A stretch of DNA of 64,000 nucleotides from Paenibacillus agricola (GCF_011440305.1 NZ_JAAOIW010000020.1:48827-112826); one strand, 5' to 3'; positions 54,501-63,451 are shown, counted from the stretch's first letter. The notes: generated from the sequence alone by a model not told the origin. Numbers and translations: made by a program.

Positions 54501-55016
54501 CTCCCCTTAAACCATTTGTAATTAGCCCCCTAGAAGTCTGACAACTAGCCCGATATACTGCTATGCGAATTTCCCATCCTTGTCTAACTTCTGATCGTGT
54601 CATGAAAAAATCCTCCTCGCTTCGTTCTGAGGAAGATTAACTCATTGACAAAATTAGGTTAGGTAGTATTTCACGCTTACGTATTAAGAATACCATATAT
54701 TGTAACAACATAAATAAAATTTTGTTGAATATGGGACAAATATTTTAATTGAACATGTTACTAACAAATACAATTCTTGCAATTCGTACTGAATTATCAA
54801 AAATGTAAAGAGGGGATAAACGAGATCAAATGGAGGAAATTATTTTATATTCGGGCTATATTTGTGCCTACCGATATTAAGGAATATCAACCCTATTTAA
54901 ATGTAATTAATACCCCCCTCCCCGTTTGATTCCGTATCAAAAAGTACACCTTTCTTAACTCTTTTCTAGTATCGGTATTATTAGGCTTGTTGTGTTTCTT
55001 TAAGTTGCAATTACAT
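54501..55016. other. Intergenic, AT-rich
   Basis: A hairpin AATC-CTCCTC/GAGGAA-GATT lies at about 54608-54639. CGTATCAAAAA near 54935 recurs at 55024 and may be a recombinase or regulator site. No gene seen. Confidence 0.4.
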
Positions 55017-55069
55017 TTAGGGACGTATCAAAAATAATATTGACATTATGATACACTTTAACGGATAAT
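55017..55069 (+). promoter_or_regulatory. Promoter and palindromic site before the serine recombinase
   Basis: TTGACA (55040-55045), 18-base spacer and GATAAT (55064-55069). GTATCA (55025-55030) and TGATAC (55049-55054) form a dyad across the -35, as expected of a resolvase site or repressor operator. TTAGGGACGTA (55017-55027) recurs upstream of the helicase gene. Confidence 0.5.
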
Positions 55070-55105
55070 AGCCTTACCCAAATAAAATTGGAAAGGCGTG
55101 GAAAT

Positions 55106-55666
55106 ATGAAGGTTGCATATATCAGAGTCAGTTCACAAGATCAAAACGAACAACGCCAATTAGAAATGATGAAGGAGAATGGGATAGAGAAGTATTATTC
55201 CGAAAAGATAAGCGGAGCCACAAAGGATAGACCAAAGCTTATAGAAATGCTCTCTTTTGTAAGAGAAGGTGATACTATATACATTGAATCATTTTCCCGA
55301 TTAGCAAGAAACACGATGGATTTACTCTCAATAGTAAAGGAATTGTCCAACAAGGGAGTTGCTTTGGTATCCCTAAAGGAGAGAATAGATACTGCAAGTC
55401 CGCAAGGGAAATTGATGTTGACTATTTTTGCTGCATTATCTGAATTTGAAAGGGATATTATTAAGGAAAGACAGTCTGAGGGTATTGCTGTAGCTAGGAT
55501 GAACAATAAGCAATTAGGTAGACCTAAGATCGAAATTACGGATAAATTCAAGAAGTCTTATACACAATGGAAGAATGGATCGATAACCGCTGTAAAAGCT
55601 ATGGAGTTATCAAACCTAACCAAACCCACATTCTATAGGCTTGTTAAAGAGTATGAAAAAAAATGA
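55106..55666 (+). CDS. Serine recombinase (resolvase/invertase type)
   Basis: 186 residues from the ATG at 55106 (AAAGG nine bases before). The catalytic Ser is in VAYIRVSSQDQNEQRQLE and the arginines in IESFSRLARN and SEFERDIIKERQ. A C-terminal helix-turn-helix follows (SITAVKAMELSNLTKPTFYR). It is normal in size for a Tn3-type resolvase. It would act on a nearby palindromic site. It points away from the MrpR-like gene and converges with it. Confidence 0.93.
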   Translation: MKVAYIRVSSQDQNEQRQLEMMKENGIEKYYSEKISGATKDRPKLIEMLSFVREGDTIYIESFSRLARNTMDLLSIVKELSNKGVALVSLKERIDTASPQGKLMLTIFAALSEFERDIIKERQSEGIAVARMNNKQLGRPKIEITDKFKKSYTQWKNGSITAVKAMELSNLTKPTFYRLVKEYEKK

Positions 55667-55791
55667 TAAATTGTCGGCAAAAAATACACCACCACCGCTT
55701 CAATAACAAAAACCACCTATTCAGATGGCTAATCTTTAAATATACGTGCAACTGCACAAGTAATACCTTTACAATCACCTTATCCAAATGA

Positions 55792-56733
55792 TTATGAATT
55801 GTAGAGACGCCGTATCGTTTCCTCATTAACAAACTCTTTGAGCGAAAACCAACTGTTTACATTAAATCTTTCGCAAATCTCAAGATATTGCTCTTTACCC
55901 AGCGTTCCATATTCTTTCAACAACTGCGATCCCATGTATATCATGCCACTTCTTGAAATGTTTTTAGGCGCAAGATATGGCATTGGAAAGAGCTTAGCTA
56001 TTGTATTAACCCTTCTATTGATAACAGATTTATCAACAGGACTAATCATATTTTCAGTTTTTGTAAAAGAACTTCTAATCAAATATTCATTTTTAACCAA
56101 ATCAGTGTAATTCCTTACATTGTCAACTTCCTCCATTTCCCCATTTTTCTTATAGTACTTGGTTTGATCTGCGGCTTGACGCAAAACACTCATTGTTCTT
56201 TCATTCTTGATTTCAAAAATTTTTCTGTTAATAGGATTGTTTGTTAGATAAATAATGTTCTTGTCATAATCGATATCATTTTTCTTAATATGCCTGATTT
56301 CTTTGAATTCCTTGCCTGATAATCCCTCAAAAAATAAACTAATTAGAACTTTATCCTGTGCGTTCTCACAATATGCCTCAATATCTTGAATTTCAGACTT
56401 CGAAAAGTAAATTTTAAAGGTTTTATCAACAAATTTATCAAACCAAGCAGGAGAAGCAGCAACCAATGGATTAATTGTTTTTCTGTAACCATTATTCATT
56501 GCCCAAGTAATATAAGCGGTAACGATCCTTCCATTTGTTTGTGAAGCAAGTGGAGTTAAAGGAGAAAGATCATATAGTACTTCCTCAATCTCGTCTTTAC
56601 TAAATGAATACAAATCTTCTCCAAAACGCTTTTCAGCATACTCACTTTTGTTAAAAATTCTCTTATAGGTTTGTCGTGTATCTTCATTGATGTACATAGA
56701 AAGGAACTTATCTTTGACTTCTCGGTTAAACAA
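55792..56733 (-). CDS. MrpR-like integrase-fold phage repressor
   Basis: 313 residues from a TTG at 56733 (AAGGTGG 11 bases before; a GTG at 56748 overlaps that site). The layout is that of a tyrosine recombinase: an N-terminal core-binding part (YINEDTRQTYKRIFNKSEYA) and a C-terminal catalytic-like fold (LISLFFEGLSGKEFKEIRHI; PYLAPKNISRSGMIYM). But the catalytic Arg, His-x-x-Arg and Tyr are missing or changed. This matches the SPbeta lytic-cycle repressor MrpR (YopR), an integrase-fold protein without recombinase activity. The role as a repressor here is inference. Confidence 0.72.
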   Translation of the reverse strand: MFNREVKDKFLSMYINEDTRQTYKRIFNKSEYAEKRFGEDLYSFSKDEIEEVLYDLSPLTPLASQTNGRIVTAYITWAMNNGYRKTINPLVAASPAWFDKFVDKTFKIYFSKSEIQDIEAYCENAQDKVLISLFFEGLSGKEFKEIRHIKKNDIDYDKNIIYLTNNPINRKIFEIKNERTMSVLRQAADQTKYYKKNGEMEEVDNVRNYTDLVKNEYLIRSSFTKTENMISPVDKSVINRRVNTIAKLFPMPYLAPKNISRSGMIYMGSQLLKEYGTLGKEQYLEICERFNVNSWFSLKEFVNEETIRRLYNS

Positions 56734-56870
56734 TATAGTTATTACCACCTTTTTTTATTATATAATAATAGGATTCTTAAACAGATTATATATTCATTTC
56801 CATTGTTTATTTTTATGGTGACAGCTTTATCAATATTCTTATCTTCCGTATTAATTATATTTCTATCGTA

Positions 56871-57079
56871 TTATCGTAGTCATAACAAGTTTGTGGCGAC
56901 TATATAGACACTAATTTCAACGTCATGTAGATAACACGTGCACGATTGGTTCTGTGTTCCTGCTCCACCTTTTCGAGCTGATGAGCGATGGATAGGTAGG
57001 GCTTAGGGCATGAAGGTCACACACAGGGCTTTCTCATTCGTCAAGCGATACTCTAGCTTAGATGAAACGAAAAATCATT
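56871..57079. repeat. Diverged ~200-bp direct repeat, copy A
   Basis: About 209 bases with no reading frame, related over its whole length to 57241-57438. Shared blocks in the same order: ATCGTAGT, TTGTGGCGA, AGACACT, GATTGGTTCTG, GCTCCACC, TGAAGGTC, CTAGCTT, AGATGAAAC. It may be a structured RNA or a DNA site. Confidence 0.75.
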
Positions 57080-57240
57080 AAATCAGCCGTCAATTTATAA
57101 TATTAACTTTATCGAATATACGTTCGAAAAACTAAGTAAGAAATTGATCTCACTTGGCTTTTCGTTATGTTCTACTTTCCTCATGAATTGATACAGAATA
57201 CCTTCTATTATACTGACATTCTCTTGATTATTGGATTAGC

Positions 57241-57438
57241 TATCGTAGTTTATAACGGGCTTGTGGCGAACAGACACTCCTTTTAAGGTCTCGTAATGAA
57301 ACGTGCTGGATTGGTTCTGCGCTCCGCTCCACCTATGTAAGCCTGATTGGGTGATGGGTAGGGAATGAAGGTCGCTCAAAGGGCGTTCTCGTTCGTGAGA
57401 CGTTGCCCTAGCTTCAAGATGAAACTAAAAATCACATA
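57241..57438. repeat. Diverged ~200-bp direct repeat, copy B
   Basis: About 198 bases, same order of conserved blocks as copy A, starting 370 bases later. Near its 3' end GGGCGT-CTC pairs with GAG-CG-GCCC (about 57382-57412). It precedes the start of no gene on the plus strand; the GIY-YIG gene ends 49 bases past it on the other strand. Confidence 0.75.
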
Positions 57439-57486
57439 ACATTATCGTAGGATTCATGTCCAAATAATCGCCCCCGCTTTGTACAA

Positions 57487-57906
57487 TTAAGGATATTTAT
57501 ATTTTGGCTTCAAAACTTTTGTCAGCATTGCTTCAATAGCTTTCCTTTCAATCTCATCATCATATGCCATCCAATACACTGTTAATAGTCCTAAATTAGT
57601 TGAAAAGAAATCAAACCATTTCTTATATTTGTTTTTGTATTTTTCATTATGAGACTCGTTATAATGATCACGTATTCTATTGCTTATCATACCTTCTCCC
57701 ACATATAAACAACCACCAGAAGCATTATAATAGACATATAAACCCTTAACCGTTTTTCCAGTTGTCTTTGTAATTTCTTGTTTCATTTTTACTCTTAATT
57801 TATTTTCAAGAATATCAATGTGGTTAACTTCAATACGCTCCCAGTAAAGACTAAAAGGAAGAAGTCTATTTTTGCTAAGAAATTCATGGAATTGTTCAGT
57901 TAACAT
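57487..57906 (-). CDS. GIY-YIG domain protein
   Basis: 139 residues. The GIY-YIG nuclease core is KGLYVYYNASGGCLYVGEGM with the catalytic Arg in SNRIRDHYNES and Glu in the later helix (EIERKAIEAMLTKVLKPKYK). An N-terminal ~50-residue helical part is unassigned. It is probably a small nuclease of the mobile region; no intron is evident around it. Confidence 0.83.
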   Translation of the reverse strand: MLTEQFHEFLSKNRLLPFSLYWERIEVNHIDILENKLRVKMKQEITKTTGKTVKGLYVYYNASGGCLYVGEGMISNRIRDHYNESHNEKYKNKYKKWFDFFSTNLGLLTVYWMAYDDEIERKAIEAMLTKVLKPKYKYP

Positions 57907-58046
57907 GTCCGCACCTCATTAAAAGGTTTTTTTAGCTTCGTAAATTTCTTTTAGCCATTTTCATCAATTATTAATGTAAATAAGTGAGCAAAAACGGCTA
58001 CACTTCCTGCATCTTTTGCAAGTGAATCTTCGTAAGTTGTAAATAA

Positions 58047-58081
58047 AAGAAGTCCAAGAGGTTCCTCCTCATGGACTTCTT
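58047..58081. terminator. Hairpin terminator
   Basis: AAGAAGTCCA (58047-58056) pairs with TGGACTTCTT (58072-58081); the loop has a GAGG/CCTC stem. Confidence 0.65.
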
Positions 58082-58242
58082 TGCCGTATGCTTTTCGAAC
58101 ATCCTTATTATAAAATAAATGGTTATATTTGTAAACGTATTATTGTCTCAATCCTTTGGACTGCATCCAAAGAACTTTAGCGATTGCAGCTAATTTCCTT
58201 TATGAACCCCATATTAAATAACCTCCAACATGTCAACTTATA

Positions 58243-58321
58243 CCGAGCCCTGAAGGGCTCGGGCTAACGCACAAATGCTTCGCAATTGTTTGTTAAAAAC
58301 GGTAACTTCGTTACCGTTTTT
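58243..58321. terminator. Two hairpins: GC-rich stem and T-tailed terminator
   Basis: CCGAGCCC pairs with GGGCTCGG (58243-58262). Then AAAAACGGTAAC pairs with GTTACCGTTTTT (58295-58321) around TTC: a strong bidirectional terminator, placed to end the helicase gene on the minus strand. Confidence 0.75.
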
Positions 58322-58447
58322 CAACTCTCTTGGCTTTTACTCTACATGTCTTTGATTTAGTTACTATAAGTTCTATAATAATAAATACTTGGAATACTTA
58401 TTATTATCTTTCCGTGTTGAAGATGGGAGCAAAGCGACCCAACCGAA

Positions 58448-58503
58448 CGAAGCGAAGCGGAGTAAGGTTGAATGAGATATTAATATACCTCCGCTTCGCT
58501 TCG
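58448..58503. repeat. Perfect 15-bp inverted repeat
   Basis: CGAAGCGAAGCGGAG (58448-58462) is the reverse complement of 58489-58503 with a 26-base loop. The GCGAAGC words are unlike the AT-rich surroundings. No gene is seen in 57907-58790 otherwise. Confidence 0.65.
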
Positions 58504-58790
58504 GTGGCTTCCTACAAGTATATGACTTCTACTATACAGCATCGTATTTTCGGATCATTAACACAACGATCAAATTGTCCAAAGTCGTCTGTTATTCTTC
58601 ATGGTGTATATGATGAACCCATTTTACCCGAAAGTATGCCATAACTTATTTGAAAATCGTTCTATAAAAGCTTTAATATAGCTATCCTTTTTGAGCAAGT
58701 CATCAGCACATCTATATAATAGATAGAACTGATTACTTGAAGGATTGAAAATTTCTAAAGTTTTAAATGAATAAAAACCTAAACCCTCCC

Positions 58791-60752
58791 TTATTCGTCA
58801 TGTTGGACAATCGGGTCAGTCAGCTTTTCAATGTACTTGTTATGAATATTAATCATACCTAAACCTGTTTCTGTGGGTAGTAAAGCTTTAACCTTTGCGT
58901 GAGTCAAGATTCTGTTGAAGTTGGTTGTTATGCCTACAGCTTGAGATACATCCTTCTTTTGATACTTTCCCTTTGGCAATCCATATACGTAATCAACAAA
59001 TCTGTCAACGTTATCCCCTCTCTTTTCACCCTTCTTCTCTTGTTTGAAGTCCATTTCAATGATTCTAACATTATCAGCACCTTTGATTTGGCTTAGTACA
59101 GTAGACACAATCTCCTTCTGATCGCTGTTGATGATAAAAAATTCTCCCTCTGGCATTACATTACGTTGTATACGTTTGACACTCTGATAAATCTCTGAAG
59201 CAATATAGCCAATCTGTACAGCCTTAAACTCATCGTTAAGGAATCTGCCATGTACAATTTCTGTGGGCTTTTTACCCAAATCTGATTGCTTATACATCAT
59301 GTAATGGACTAAATACTGCTCATATGGGATATTGGGTGTGCCAATAATCCAACTTTGATTGAAGTTAGAGTATTCATTTTTGCCAATCAGATTTCCAAAC
59401 CAGTTAATTGCGAAATCTTCACTATCATAATCATCACCAATGCCAATTTTCGTAATATCAGCTTTGAATAGCTGTTCTAATATGGTTTTGTGATTGTCTT
59501 TATGGCATATGATTAGTGTCTTATCTTTGGGTTTATGGTTAGCTTTTATCTTTTCACAAATTTCAGGGTAAAATTTGTTATGGTTGTGATGTAAATGGCT
59601 TTTGCTTGAGTTAAAATTGATGATTGTGAATTGAGATTTATTATGGTCAACAATTCTCTCCTGACCAATAAGATTGAACTTACCAAGCTGATAAGTCGCA
59701 TCTATTCCTGCACTAGCATCAAGAATGATGTTATTTTGCAACCCCCATAGCCTGTGCTTACGGTTGTAGGTAGAGATATTACCACCATTATAAACACATT
59801 TGGTGTTGTACCATTGGTCAAGCCCTGCCATAAAATGCTTCAATTTGTTTCTGGTCTTCGTTTCTATCTCTTTTTCAATGTTCACTTCAATGGTTTTCTT
59901 GAAGTTTTCAAGTGTTGCAGGGTGAATCTTTGGTTCACAACGTACAACTTTGTTCTTGTTCTTTTCAACTTCTTGTTTAAGAAGTTCTTTGTTAAGTTTA
60001 TTGCAGACCTTATCGTATTCTGGCTGAATACTTGTGTGAAGGTAAGAACGTACTTCGTCATAATTTTTTTTGGAAAAAGTATATATAGGGAAGTTAATTT
60101 TCTCGTCAATGATAAGCACTTCCCTATTTTCCATAAATGCTTGTCTGAGTTCATCATCAAGGCATAAATTTATATAACGCTGGTGGCTGATGATCAGCAC
60201 CTGAATATCTTTTAGTTCATCCTGTTTGAATTTCCACTCACCCCAATTATCTGCTGTAATACCTAGTACTTTGGTATGGAGTGGGTGGTTATGGCTTGCT
60301 AAGTATTTTTCGCTTCTTTCAATGTCTGATTTGAAGCGTTTTACGATTAAGAAGGAAAGTGAATGATGCCAATCGTTAAGATTGGCATCAATTATCTTTA
60401 AGGTCTGAAAACTCTTGCCAAGCCCAGCTTCCAGGCTAAACACGTTAAAGGCATTTCTGCCTGTACTTGATGCTGTAATAGCTTCTCTTAATTCATCTAT
60501 CTTGGATATATACTGGTCACCGTATACCTTAGCATAATTATCCTCTGTAAATTCTTCGTCTTGTATTCCCTGCTCATCGTCTTCAAAAACGATATTATTA
60601 ATTGAAGGCATTAGAAGAAGTGATTTGATTTCATGATTCTGAAAGAGACAAGGTGTAGATGGATACAAGCCTTTTAAGATAGGATTGCCTACGTTTACAG
60701 TAAATTGTGATTCAATGGTGAGAGAGCTATTTTGCTTCTTCCCTTCCAACAA
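58791..60752 (-). CDS. SF2-like helicase/ATPase of a mobile element
   Basis: 653 codons. Walker A-like motif EAGLGKS at 108-114, Walker B LIIDE at about 213-217, a later ILDASAGIDATYQLGKFNLI and a motif VI-like YQSVKRIQRNVMPEGEFFII. The pattern is typical of DEAD/DEAH-family proteins in Gram-positive plasmids, phages and integrated elements, where they take part in replication. The frame starts with TTG, but the purine-rich GGAAGGG lies inside the first codons, so the real start may be downstream. A terminator separates it from the integrase unit. Confidence 0.7.
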   Translation of the reverse strand: MLEGKKQNSSLTIESQFTVNVGNPILKGLYPSTPCLFQNHEIKSLLLMPSINNIVFEDDEQGIQDEEFTEDNYAKVYGDQYISKIDELREAITASSTGRNAFNVFSLEAGLGKSFQTLKIIDANLNDWHHSLSFLIVKRFKSDIERSEKYLASHNHPLHTKVLGITADNWGEWKFKQDELKDIQVLIISHQRYINLCLDDELRQAFMENREVLIIDEKINFPIYTFSKKNYDEVRSYLHTSIQPEYDKVCNKLNKELLKQEVEKNKNKVVRCEPKIHPATLENFKKTIEVNIEKEIETKTRNKLKHFMAGLDQWYNTKCVYNGGNISTYNRKHRLWGLQNNIILDASAGIDATYQLGKFNLIGQERIVDHNKSQFTIINFNSSKSHLHHNHNKFYPEICEKIKANHKPKDKTLIICHKDNHKTILEQLFKADITKIGIGDDYDSEDFAINWFGNLIGKNEYSNFNQSWIIGTPNIPYEQYLVHYMMYKQSDLGKKPTEIVHGRFLNDEFKAVQIGYIASEIYQSVKRIQRNVMPEGEFFIINSDQKEIVSTVLSQIKGADNVRIIEMDFKQEKKGEKRGDNVDRFVDYVYGLPKGKYQKKDVSQAVGITTNFNRILTHAKVKALLPTETGLGMINIHNKYIEKLTDPIVQHDE

Positions 60753-60772
60753 TTATATAATATATTAGGTAG

Positions 60773-60783
60773 TACGTCCCTAA
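60773..60783 (-). promoter_or_regulatory. Shared 11-bp motif in the helicase promoter region
   Basis: On the minus strand this reads TTAGGGACGTA, identical to 55017-55027 before the serine recombinase. It lies after a TTGAAA and before TAATAT, i.e. in a possible promoter spacer. Candidate operator for an element regulator such as the MrpR-like protein. Confidence 0.35.
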
Positions 60784-60907
60784 TATTTTCAAAAAAAACG
60801 AATGGTTTCACTATAACTGAATTCAATCTGCGTATAGCCTTTCATTATTTATGTTTTCAATTCGCACTGCAAAAACCCTCTTTCCTCAAAACAACAAAAG
60901 ATCCAAA

Positions 60908-60948
60908 AGAAAAACAAGCCTCTAGAATCGCTTCTAAGGCTTGTTTTT
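60908..60948. terminator. Terminator between the 90-residue gene and the helicase gene
   Basis: AAAAACAAGCC pairs with GGCTTGTTTTT (60910-60920 with 60938-60948), with an inner AGAA/TTCT stem; A/T runs on both strands. Confidence 0.8.
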
Positions 60949-60971
60949 ACGTTTTAGGGAGAACTAAAACG

Positions 60972-61244
60972 CTACTTTTGTTGTGGGTCACCATTAGGCG
61001 GCTTGTCATTATCCCATTTGTTTACGAAGAATAAGACTCCGAGTATTTCAGACCTCTCTACTCTCAGGCGCTCCATTTCGGCTCTAATAGCTTGTCTACG
61101 TTCTGGCAATACAAAGTCACCATGCTCTTTAGCAAGTCGCAAAAGGTCTTGTGTGATGGCTAAGAGTCTGTTAAATGGATCATCGCCCATTATCCATAAT
61201 AAACGGCTGAGTGAAATGGCATTGTCAAAAATTTCGTTTGTCAT
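60972..61244 (-). CDS. Small hypothetical protein next to the integrase
   Basis: 90 residues from the ATG at 61244 (GAAGGG seven bases before). Helical and charged: LSRLLWIMGDDPFNRLLAIT, then RRQAIRAEMERLRVERSEIL. It starts 12 bases after the integrase stop and was probably transcribed with it. It could be an accessory factor (excisionase-like by position), but no helix-turn-helix is clear. Confidence 0.6.
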   Translation of the reverse strand: MTNEIFDNAISLSRLLWIMGDDPFNRLLAITQDLLRLAKEHGDFVLPERRQAIRAEMERLRVERSEILGVLFFVNKWDNDKPPNGDPQQK

Positions 61245-61255
61245 ATGCTTACCCT

Positions 61256-62206
61256 TCACCTCCCATCGATTTTTCTTAATCGCTTCTTTGGAGGAAGAAT
61301 TCGATGTATCGGAGAAGCCATAGCATGTTGCTCTTTAACATCATTATTAGTTAACCTTACATATCGTTTGGTCATAGTCATATCTACATGCCCTAACATC
61401 ATTTGAAGCGCAAAAGCGTTTCCTTTACCACGCAAGAACATAATTGAGAACGCATGACGGAGTGCATAGGGATGGAATTTGGTTCCAAGCTTCTTACAAT
61501 ACATTTCAATGCGGTCACCCCATGTATGCCTGTTTATAGGCTTGCCTTCATTCGTGCAGAAAAGGGGGGCTTTATTCTTCCATTCATCGGGTCGAACGGA
61601 AATCAATTCATCAATTGCTTTTACAGATTGCGCCAGTATGTGAAGCGTCCTAGACGTTCTTGTTTTAGCTTTATCGGCGTCAACTGTTAGTTCATGAGCA
61701 GAACTGTTGTAATCAGACTCCATTAAACTGAAAGCTTCTTTAGGACGAATCCCACAGTCCAAAAAAATGAGCAATAATGCGTAATCACGTAAACCAGCAT
61801 AGGTAGTTTGGTCAGGTAGTTGCAGTAAATCTGTTAATACTTTTTCATCGATCTGGACAATCCTGCCCTCATCTTTGCGTTTTTTAAAACCATCCAATGG
61901 ATTATCGGACAATACGCCTTCTTCCACGCACCATTTAAAAAAGCTACGCAAATATACTAGGCGATTGTTATAAGTCGCTGGTTTAATCTTTTCTTGCCCT
62001 AAGTGTTCATATACGGATTTTTCTAATTGCACATAAGACTTCGTTGCATCAGGGAAACGTTTGAAAAGTAGATTAACATGCGTGGTGTAATCGAGAATGG
62101 TTTGCTCACTGAGGTTGTTCGCTTTCTTCCAACTAATAAACTGTGTTAATGCATCTTCCATTGTTGCTGGTGCGGCTTTTTTAACCTTGGTTAAGCGCAT
62201 TGCCAA
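61256..62206 (-). CDS. Tyrosine recombinase/integrase
   Basis: 316 residues from a TTG at 62206, nine bases after AAGGAG; an ATG two codons later or a TTG at 62251 are alternatives. A SAM-like core-binding domain (ALTQFISWKKANNLSEQTIL) precedes the catalytic domain: Arg in LDCGIRPKEAFSL, H-x-x-R in HPYALRHAFSIMFL, His in MLGHVDMTMTKRY and the nucleophile Tyr in that same motif (KRYVRL). All catalytic residues are intact. The gene sits about 160 bases from the 3' end of tRNA-Leu(TAA), a common integration target. Confidence 0.93.
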   Translation of the reverse strand: MAMRLTKVKKAAPATMEDALTQFISWKKANNLSEQTILDYTTHVNLLFKRFPDATKSYVQLEKSVYEHLGQEKIKPATYNNRLVYLRSFFKWCVEEGVLSDNPLDGFKKRKDEGRIVQIDEKVLTDLLQLPDQTTYAGLRDYALLLIFLDCGIRPKEAFSLMESDYNSSAHELTVDADKAKTRTSRTLHILAQSVKAIDELISVRPDEWKNKAPLFCTNEGKPINRHTWGDRIEMYCKKLGTKFHPYALRHAFSIMFLRGKGNAFALQMMLGHVDMTMTKRYVRLTNNDVKEQHAMASPIHRILPPKKRLRKIDGR

Positions 62207-62276
62207 TGAAAAAAACTCCTTTACTGCATCTGATTTAGTCAGATACTGCAAAGGAGGTATGTTCCACTTATACGTG

Positions 62277-62309
62277 AATCCTGTGTACCTAATTTAAACA
62301 CACAGGATT
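62277..62309. repeat. 10-bp inverted repeat between integrase and tRNA-Leu
   Basis: AATCCTGTGT (62277-62286) pairs with ACACAGGATT (62300-62309). A second imperfect hairpin (GTCTTA/TAAGAC, about 62327-62363) lies just before the tRNA end. They could be tRNA-array terminators or integrase arm sites. Confidence 0.5.
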
Positions 62310-62369
62310 TCCTAATTTTAAGGTTCGTCTTACCAAAGGCTTAACCAACAACCCTTGATAAGACTGGTA

Positions 62370-62455
62370 TGCCGAAGACCAGACTTGAACTGGTACGGTA
62401 GTCACCTACCGCAGGATTTTAAGTCCTGTGCGTCTGCCGATTCCGCCACTCCGGC
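62370..62455 (-). tRNA. tRNA-Leu (anticodon TAA)
   Basis: 86 bases; acceptor GCCGGAG/CTTCGGC, long variable arm, anticodon loop CTTAAAA. CCA not encoded. Last tRNA of the array, beside the integrase. Confidence 0.93.
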
Positions 62456-62471
62456 TAAATGTAAAACTTGT

Positions 62472-62545
62472 TGGAGGCGCCACCCAGACTCGAACTGGGG
62501 GTAGAGCTTTTGCAGAGCTCTGCCTTACCGCTTGGCTATGGCGCC
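62472..62545 (-). tRNA. tRNA-Cys (anticodon GCA)
   Basis: 74 bases including CCA; acceptor GGCGCCA/TGGCGCC; anticodon loop CTGCAAA. Confidence 0.93.
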
Positions 62546-62555
62546 AATAAATCTA

Positions 62556-62630
62556 TGGAGCGGAAGACGGGAATCGAACCCGCGACCCTCGCCTTGGCAA
62601 GGCGATGCTCTACCGCTGAGCCACTTCCGC
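62556..62630 (-). tRNA. tRNA-Gly (anticodon GCC)
   Basis: 75 bases including CCA; acceptor GCGGAAG/CTTCCGC; anticodon loop TTGCCAA. Confidence 0.93.
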
Positions 62631-62642
62631 ATATTAAGAATA

Positions 62643-62714
62643 CTGGGGATCTAGGGATCGAACCTAGGAATGACGGAGTCAAAGTCCGTTGCCTTACCGC
62701 TTGGCTAATCCCCA
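62643..62714 (-). tRNA. tRNA-Gln (anticodon TTG)
   Basis: 72 bases; acceptor TGGGGAT/ATCCCCA; anticodon loop CTTTGAC; CCA not encoded. Confidence 0.93.
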
Positions 62715-62727
62715 TTAAGAAAAATAA

Positions 62728-62803
62728 TGGGGCGATCGATGGGACTTGAACCCACGAATGCTGGAACCACAGACCAGTGCGTTAACCCCTTCGCCACGAC
62801 CGC
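62728..62803 (-). tRNA. tRNA-His (anticodon GTG)
   Basis: 76 bases including CCA; anticodon loop CTGTGGT; the G at 62804 (minus strand) can serve as G-1. Confidence 0.92.
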
Positions 62804-62817
62804 CAAAGTTGTAAGAA

Positions 62818-62891
62818 TGGCAGGGGCAGCAGGAATTGAACCCACACCAAAGGTTTTGGAGACCTTTGTTCTACCTTTAAACTATGCCCCT
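62818..62891 (-). tRNA. tRNA-Trp (anticodon CCA)
   Basis: 74 bases including CCA; acceptor AGGGGCA/TGCCCCT; anticodon loop CTCCAAA. Confidence 0.93.
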
Positions 62892-62895
62892 AAAA

Positions 62896-62980
62896 TGGTG
62901 GAGGATGATGGATTCGAACCACCGAACTCAGAGAGAGCAGATTTACAGTCTGCCGTGTTTAGCCACTTCACTAATCCTCC
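62896..62980 (-). tRNA. tRNA-Tyr (anticodon GTA)
   Basis: 85 bases including CCA; class II variable arm; anticodon loop CTGTAAA. Confidence 0.93.
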
Positions 62981-63038
62981 ATATTTAATTGTAGTACTTC
63001 TAAATCTGCATTAATACGCGCTTTAATCTAAAAAGTAC

Positions 63039-63114
<76 letters not shown>

Positions 63115-63128
63115 ATATCTGGAAAAAA

Positions 63129-63204
<76 letters not shown>

Positions 63205-63244
63205 TTTTTTACTTACGGGTTCATTCCTTTGATGGAATGAATAA

Positions 63245-63321
63245 TGGCGGAGCCGACGGGATTCGAACCCGCGATCTCCTGCGTGACAGGCAGGCATGTT
63301 GGGCCACTACACCACGGCTCC
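63245..63321 (-). tRNA. tRNA-Asp (anticodon GTC)
   Basis: 77 bases including CCA; acceptor GGAGCCG/CGGCTCC; anticodon loop CTGTCAC. Confidence 0.93.
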
Positions 63322-63357
63322 ATAATTTCTTTGAAGTTAGCTTACTTCAAAAATAAG

Positions 63358-63431
<74 letters not shown>

Positions 63432-63451
63432 TCAATTGAATCATAATGTTT

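Noticed and set aside
55106..55666. Serine recombinase as part of a Tn3 transposon
   Set aside because: No Tn3 transposase or 38-bp terminal repeats are visible nearby.
56871..57438. CRISPR array or transposon ends
   Set aside because: Only two long diverged copies, no short regular repeats and no transposase beside them.
58330..58644. 104-codon plus-strand frame
   Set aside because: Runs through the 15-bp inverted repeat and begins next to a terminator; no coding character.
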